A program made the position numbers and the translations under genes. Shown piece after piece: positions 57,240-64,000 of a stretch of 64,000 bases of DNA. The stretch comes from Struthio camelus (taxonomy: Eukaryota; Chordata; Aves; Struthioniformes; Struthionidae), in assembly GCF_040807025.1 (NCBI RefSeq), contig NC_090967.1, forward strand, positions 7,618,001 to 7,682,000. Reading direction: 5' to 3'. Numbering within the stretch: the stretch's first letter is position 1; each line of letters opens with the position of its first letter. The notes under the pieces are model-generated. The model did not search any database. It was not told where the DNA came from and was given only the letters and a program-made list of their open reading frames with translations.

Positions 57240-60200
57240 TCATACACTACTGTCCTCGAGCAGGGGTTCCTTGCCATCCAATCCTCCAGCCTGTGGGCTG
57301 TGGGTCTGGGCTCCATTACTATGTTTCTTGTGGCTGCCTGATCTCAGTGCAAGGTTGTGTTCTGGAATGAACAAGGCCACTAGGAGCGACAGCAGGACAG
57401 AACATGCCCCAAACAGGAAAGGAGGCCCTGGGATAATGCTGCTCTGTAGGGCAAAGCAGAGGAACAATTAATGCTGCAAGTGTACTGACAGAAGACGACT
57501 GACAAACTGAATGATAAAGCTGAATGTGTTACCTCATCTGTAGGGTTGGCCATGTTGGGTTTTGGGGCTTTACCTAAAGTTTCCACCTCAGCCATTTCAT
57601 TTAACTCGACATGAAAGAGATAGAAGACAAAGCCATAGAGAGCTGGCCCCAGTCCATTACACAGACCCCGAATTCCAGTGATCATCCCCTGAACTACACC
57701 TGGGGACGGAGAGAGGAAAGAAAGATAAGCATCCAGCTTTCTGGAAAAAAAAAAAAAAACTCATTTTTTTCAAGGGTGCTTATGTTTGAAGACAGGATCA
57801 AACATTTAGATCTAGATTGACACACACTCTACAGATGAAGTGGTTAGCTGATGATTAGCTTAGCTTAATAACAGGTTTTACAAACTCAGTAATGCTGGGC
57901 TGGCTTGCTACTTTCTAGAATAAAATGAGCATGGGTACATCGCGCAACAACTTCCAACTGAACTGAAACTGAAGGCAGCCAAATCTGAGGATTCTCTGTT
58001 AAACCGTGAAGCAGAAAAATGACTAAACAACAGCCCCCTCTCTACTTTGAGCAGGCAACATTGAACAGTTGTCTATGTGCATAATTTAAGAATCTCCTCC
58101 CAAAGCATCAAGTATGGTCAAAGGCAAGACAGGGTCAATACCACTAAGAATAAAGATATGCTTTATAGTTGACACAGATGTTATTACAGCTCTTTCCAGT
58201 GGGGACAATTAAAATATTTCTCAGTCTGAACGCCTGCTTAGATGAACTAACCCATGAGATAAATCAGTAACTCTAACTTACCCTGTTGGTCAGGGTCAGC
58301 GTTTCTAGATACCATGGCACTAATGGCTGGGAACGTGATGCTAGACATAGCAGCCACAGCTCCTGCTGCCCACATCATCCTTAGTGGGGAGAGAGGCAGA
58401 AATTAGAAGGCAGGCTCCCAAGGGATCAGCTACAGATCAACATCGAACAGCAGACAAGCATCTCCCTCTGGCGGGGGACTGAGCGCATCACAGAGCCACA
58501 GAGGTACCGAGGAGGAAGAAACCTGCCAACTCCGTTAAACAAGCGTTGGCAAACTCTTACCAAGGCTGTGATCCGAAGCCATACCAGGCAAGCTGCAGGA
58601 TCTGGAAGCCTAATCCCAATAAGATGGTGTTTTTGTTTCCTATTGAACGCATGAGAATTCCCAACACTACTGTCTGGAAATAAAAGAAAAATGGGTGCTT
58701 TCAAATAAGTGCAGAGAAAGATGACAACACTGGAAGAGAAGAGGACAGGAATTAGAGGGAACCCTTGCCACTGTGAGACTGTTCTACTATGCACACGCTT
58801 TCCTCCACAGACAACAAAGCATTCTGATAACGCTTCACAAGGGCCACAAAGCATGGCTAGTGATAAAAGCCTCAATTCGTTTCTGGTCGGTTATGGCTCA
58901 TCAAACCAGAACTCTACTAATTCTCATTCAAACTGTCCTCTGAGAATTTAATTCCAATGGTACACTACATAAAAAGCTTCTTTCTATTATCTTTAACTCT
59001 TTTGTACCATCTTCATCCATGCTTGCTACTTAAGTGTGGAACCTTTTTTCCATATAAACACTGCAATTTCTCCTTCTATTCGCAAGAGTTAGTTACACAG
59101 GGACTATGCAGAAATGCAGAAGGGACCTGCACTAGCAACCCTGGCTCTAATTGAGGGTAGGAAAGATAGGATTATATCAATAAGCATTCTGTTTGAAACT
59201 GGCGCTTCCCTTTCCACAGTCTGTGGAGTTTTACAGAGCAACATGGGGATGTCCAACATGCAGAAGTTTACCAGTTTGTTATGCAACAAAGAGCTACATT
59301 CAAAAGATAATACAGGGACCTTAGATGCATGGGACTGAGGATGCTTAAGTCACCATCCCAGCCCTGATTATCAACAATTTAAGGCATTCTTACAAACAGA
59401 CTGCTGGATTATAGCCAGGAATTCCTTCTCACCTGGGCGAGTATAGAGAGAATTCCAACTACACCAATAAAGGCTGCTACAGTCTCTGAGGAAAAACCAA
59501 TGACCTGTGAAAATACCAGAAAGGGACTTTTCAGGCAAAAGACTTGCAGCATATGAGAGAAACCACTCCATCAGAGAGTCAATAATGTTTATTGACATTG
59601 CTTATCAGGTGCTTAAACGTTAATCAGCTGTACCTCCCACCACCTCAGTGCTGCCACAGGAATAAAATAGAATATTTTCCATTGGCTATTGGCTAAAGTA
59701 GTAGCTTTAAATCAATAGGTACGCCTTAAATGCCTGAAAGTGACACAGGCAAGAGGGACAGGCAAACAGCTAGTAAGAAGCCAAGCAAGTGTCCTGGCAG
59801 TGCCTTTGAAGTGGTCACCAAACTCCTGTACTTTTTACAAAAGCTGGAATATGTCACTGTTTCTTATGGCTTCAACTCTACTAAAGTTATTGGCCAAGAT
59901 CAGCTTTTCCAGCGCCTGCACCTAAGATAATATTTTTAGGCCAGGGGTTTTTGCATTCAGAGCCTTTCCTTATTGCAAGAGACTGACCTGTCGCAGATAC
60001 AGGAAGAAGCTGGAGTACTGGCCAGCTTCAGGAAGGTAGGAGAGAAAGACGGTGATGCAGATGAGCAGCACCGTAGAATCCTGACCCACTTTCCGCAGGG
60101 ACTGTAGAAAAGGGGAAAAAAAGAAAAAAAGAGAGAGAGAAGGCAATATCCTTAAATATTTTCCAAGTATAGAGAAATGAAAACCGAAGTACTTGCTGCA

Positions 60201-63200
60201 GGAAGCAGGACAAGCCTGACAATCAGCAACATCAAGCACTTCTACCTTGAACAGCGATCATATCTGCTGCAGCAAGAACTGTTGCTACTGTTGTGTCAGG
60301 TTTCTGCAACCAGCTCTCAAGAGAGCACACCTACAGCAGCAACTCCACTTCACTAATACATCAGCAAAGCTAACTCACCACAAGAGAGGCAAAACGTTGG
60401 CTTCTGTGTCCCAGTCAAGTTCACAGTTACTCCAGTCTTAATGAAATTCCCTCATTCCCTTTCATTTCATCCACATTCTCATGCATTTAAGTTACCACCT
60501 TATATCTAAGAAGTGAATTTTGCTGATCAAAAGCATTTCCCCTCCTTCCCTGCAGACTGCCAACACCACCTCTCCAGCAAGCAAAGCTGAAGGAAATCTA
60601 TGCAGAGATTAACACCTTTAGTAAGGGTCCTAAAAAGCCAGCAACATAGAAGGCTTCTCTTGACACAGTACTACTGCTAGGTAATGAAACTTATATTCAA
60701 GCAACTGGTACATTTCCACCAAAAGATCTTGCTTCAGGGATACTTGAAGCTGGTTTTAGAAGTTACAAAGCTATATTAAAAAGTCAGCAGCTGCTAGACA
60801 GCTTTTTGATAAGTATAGCCTGTTATCAGTTGGACACTGCACCTTTGGCAGGGATAATCAGAATGCATCTTTCTTTTAAGAGAAAAGAGCAAAACTAAAG
60901 CATACATAAACATTACCTGGGTGCAGAAAACAAACAGCAGCAAGATTACTTACAGCAAACGGGTCTGCTTGCTCCCAAGAGATAGGAGCTCCCCAGGAGA
61001 CTGGGCGCATTTCTTCTGGCAGAGATTCTGGCACAGCCAGCAAGATGAAACCAATATCCAGTAAAGCAACACCTGAAGCTAGCACAACCACCAGTGTATC
61101 GCCATAGGCTTGGGAAAGGTATGCACCAATTGCTGGACTTGTGACCAGACTAGCAGCAAATGTGGCTGACACCTGGAAGCATAAAACATTAATGCAGCCT
61201 CTTGCTAGAGCCTGTTTTCTCCTCCAAAGCAATCCAAGGGTATCAGTTTCACCACCTCTGAGAGGGATGATCCAGGTGGACAGGGCCTCCTGTACATAGA
61301 AAGATGACATGTCCCCTTCTTGGTACAATCTAGGCCAAGATCCAGCACAGGAAAATTAAAGCTATCTTAACACTTCATAAATGATACTTTCAGTAACCCT
61401 ACAGAACGCGCAGGACCACAAGCTACTCATATGGATGACAGCATTACAGTTCCTGACCCCTTTACCGGTGCAAAGAATTTCACAGAGCAGGCTGGAGAAG
61501 AGACTTAAGTGACAACACATCTGGAATTCAGATCTCAGAAACCAGCCCGCTCTCAGTGCTAAGTCAAGAACAGAAGCAGAAACAAGGACAGTGTGCTGTT
61601 TATGAAGTGCCTGTCTTTTCACTGATACTCTCCTAAGACTAGTTGCCAACAGATCTCCCACCCTAATTTTACACCTCTCCTAACCTTGAAGCGCTAGATA
61701 TTTCCTTCAAGAGGTAAGCCAGTTACTCAGTTCCTTACCAAGCCATATGCTGTGCTGCGTTCATGCTCCTGTGTGATATCAGCAACGTAGGCAAAAATCA
61801 CAGAAAAGGTGACAGCAAAGACTCCAGACATGGAAATGACAGCAAAATACCACCTGGAACGGGAGTTGCCAAAGGTAAAGTTAGAGACCAACCACATGGC
61901 AGAGTCTACAGCTGCTGAATTAGAACCTTTCCCCATATTCCTCCTTCAGTCCATACTCTTTCACTGCATCACAAAGTGCTCAAAAACACTTAACTTCAGT
62001 CCTGTGGCCCTTACGTTTTATGGCTTATTTTCCTACACAGCAAGGAAACGTTAACATGCTTTAATAGCAATAATGTGCTTATCGGGAGAACAGACCTTAG
62101 GAGAAGCATGAAATATTTTTTTCTTCCTGAAACAGAGCCATCTGGTAGAACAGGACAGGTAAATTGGCATCCAGGCTGATGAAACGGTACACCCTCAGGC
62201 TCCTTTTCCAGTGCACAAGACACTTCCATCATCTCTAAATGCAACACCAGCAAATCCTCCACCATTCAGCTTCATGCTGATTCCTCTTCTCAGAAACCCT
62301 CAGCTACGAGGGGAGTAAACTCACCACGGACTGATCTTCATAAGGGGAATTGGCGCACACGTGAAGAACACAGTGAGGAGGAGGAAGGATTTCCTGCCCC
62401 AGACGTCAGAGAGAGCACCAATCAGTGGGGCACTTAGAAAAGAAAGCAGGCCCTAAGACAAGACAGACAAGATTACAGAGAGAAATCCCTCACTTTAAAT
62501 TTAGACTGTCAATAGCAAGAGCTTTTGGTAACATTGTCCAAAGATAAAGTGTGAGGAGGCAATCCATTCCTATTTTCTACAAGCAGGAAACGTTACCTAA
62601 ACACAACAATTAAAACTGCTGACATCCTTTACTGAGAAAAACTATCAGCTCAATGCTGCTAAATACTTCAGTCATTTCCCTCTCTCTGCAACTGCTTGGC
62701 CTGCAGCTGTGGTCTTCTCAGGCAGCCTTGTGCAGCAGGGAGTTGCCCTGCCAGTACCTAAAAAGATGTTGGCATAGCTCTATCACATTAACATCTGCTA
62801 CGGTTCTAGGGAAAGCTTTCTCTTTTAGGTGGAGACAAGACAGTCCTGAACAGATGCCAAGGCCATAATGTCTTTCAAACTATGCAATGACTTTCAAACT
62901 GAGACAGATAGGTAAGAACCTTTAAGTGTATACAGGAGTGCCCAAGTCACATCAAAGGAAACCTCACTGAGGCCTTTTCTTGGGGAACCTCTTGCTAGAG
63001 CCAAGGCCTAACAATTAGTTTTGCCACGCTCCCTTGAGTCAGAATGCATGACCATTGCTCATTAGCTATACTTGCCTCAAATCCTGGTCTGGAAATGCTG
63101 GCCTAGTCCAAAGGCACTGCACCCATTTACTGTACCACAGCATACTCCCTACTGCTATGTGGGGACAGCCCACTCTTCGAGCCAGCATAGTTTCAGTTTC

Positions 63201-63679
63201 TATTACTGAAAAGTTCTGATATCATGAACTTTTTATTTTGTTACCCTCCAGAATGTGGTTACAGGGCCATCTCAGACTGATTAAAAATATTTTCAACCAA
63301 AATAAACACAGCTGTGATAGCCTTAAAAAAAAAAAAAAGTTAAAGACGTATGCTGTTAATACTACTTGGTAAGGTCTACTATGCAAGCAACCCAATTTTT
63401 ATGCTCTGTCAATTCTTCTTTTTCCATCGAATTTGCCAGTGGGCTCCCCACACCGAAATACAGATGTTTATCTGTCAAATATTGGTTTACAACAGCAAGT
63501 GACATGGGTTATAATGGCTTGTCACTTCTTGCAATGATCTCAGGTTCAAATGGAAGCCCACGCACTCAGACTCATCTATTGCATGTGTCTATAAAACCAG
63601 AAGAGATATTCCTTACCTTGACTCCATGAATCAGGCCATTCATCAAGAACGTATGCTGAGGAAAAGTCTGGTGTAACAC
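57240..63679 (-). CDS. MFSD14/HIAT1-family MFS transporter (5'-partial, 430 aa seen)
   Basis: Orphan 12-helix solute carrier of the MFSD14 (hippocampus-abundant transcript) family; substrate unknown. Exons on the minus strand: 63617-63679, 62325-62452, 61739-61853, 60954-61172, 59988-60101, 59433-59504, 58561-58673, 58282-58379, 57533-57699 and 57240-57443, all GT-AG with matching phases. Family marks are FLMNGLIHGVK, MFS motif A in GALSDVWGRKS, FAYVADITQEHERS, AVPESLPEEMRPVSWGAPIS, LSYLPEAGQYSSFFLYLRQ, GMITGIRGLCNGLGPALYGF and SIIPGPPFLFGACSVLL. The C-terminus ends GKEPLLEDSSV. Compared with human MFSD14A (about 490 aa) only the first ~60 residues, including the first helix, are missing; they must be encoded beyond 64000. 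The family is certain. Which paralogue is not: MFSD14A and MFSD14B map elsewhere in human, so this may be a third ohnologue. Confidence 0.93.
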
Positions 63680-64000
63680 CTAGAAAAAACAGAGCCAGCA
63701 CCTTTTACAAAATCTCCATTAAGTTCTGCAAGCGCCTGACAGCTAAATGCCTGTAAGAGCGCAACACAGGGAAAATGGGAAGTACACTGTGGACAATCCC
63801 ACTGCTATAATCACATAAGGAATTCACCTCATCTCTCAGTCATGGGCAGCCACTTTCTCTAATACATCTCAGGCCTATAAATTATTCCACTATGTTCGGT
63901 TCAGGGTGAGCGCACAGACATTTTACTAAGGCTGAGATAATTTGACACATGCCTTTCTCCATCCCTGTCCCATCTGGTTTCCCCCTGTTTTTACTTCATG
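63680..64000 (-). other. Intron upstream of the first visible MFSD14-like exon
   Basis: This is the sequence before the acceptor at 63680-63681, inferred to be the first intron of the transporter gene. No exon encoding the N-terminal helix was recognised before the window ends. Confidence 0.6.

Noticed and set aside
1..64000. CRISPR array, prophage, operon or endogenous virus
   Set aside because: The genes are split by introns and belong to vertebrate families. The only regular arrays are GC-rich minisatellites without spacers, and no retroviral gene was recognised.

Overview
This is vertebrate nuclear DNA, most likely from a bird or another archosaur. Protein-coding genes are split by GT-AG introns, and GC-rich promoter blocks alternate with AT-richer introns. 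One intron carries a fragment of a CR1-type LINE with the sauropsid-style 3' end. Gene content and order match the human 19p13.3 block, which corresponds to chicken chromosome 28. The species cannot be named from the window.

Layout from left to right, with every recognised gene on the minus strand (so transcription runs right to left): first coding exon of HCN2 (4663-5120, rest of the gene off the left edge); BSG, basigin (CDS 12219-26816, 8 coding exons including the retina-type Ig0 exon); CDC34 (CDS 32309-38271, 5 exons); TPGS1 (CDS 42207-43285, 2 exons); MADCAM1 (CDS 44666-47783, 5 exons); and a 3'-complete MFS transporter of the MFSD14/HIAT1 family (CDS 57240-63679, 10 exons seen, first exon(s) off the right edge). 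I rebuilt the exon structures by reading splice sites and phases on the minus strand. BSG, CDC34, TPGS1 and MADCAM1 each give one continuous frame of 387, 235, 288 and 474 residues.

The genes do not form a pathway: a pacemaker channel, an Ig-family chaperone of lactate transporters, a ubiquitin-conjugating enzyme, a tubulin polyglutamylase subunit, a gut-homing addressin and an orphan transporter. What they share is an old conserved linkage with a common orientation. Two differences from the human block stand out: no granzyme M (GZMM) was seen between CDC34 and BSG, and an MFSD14 paralogue sits beside MADCAM1 where human has none.

Non-coding structure is the other notable content. GC-rich minisatellites with different units (about 100, 45 and 46 bp) lie a few hundred bases upstream of the start codons of HCN2, BSG and CDC34. 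TPGS1 has five YY1-type sites over its start region and an inverted pair of ZNF143/THAP11-type sites in its short intron. The very long ORFs across the minisatellites are repeat artefacts. No prokaryotic-style system, CRISPR array, viral element or convincing RNA gene was seen.
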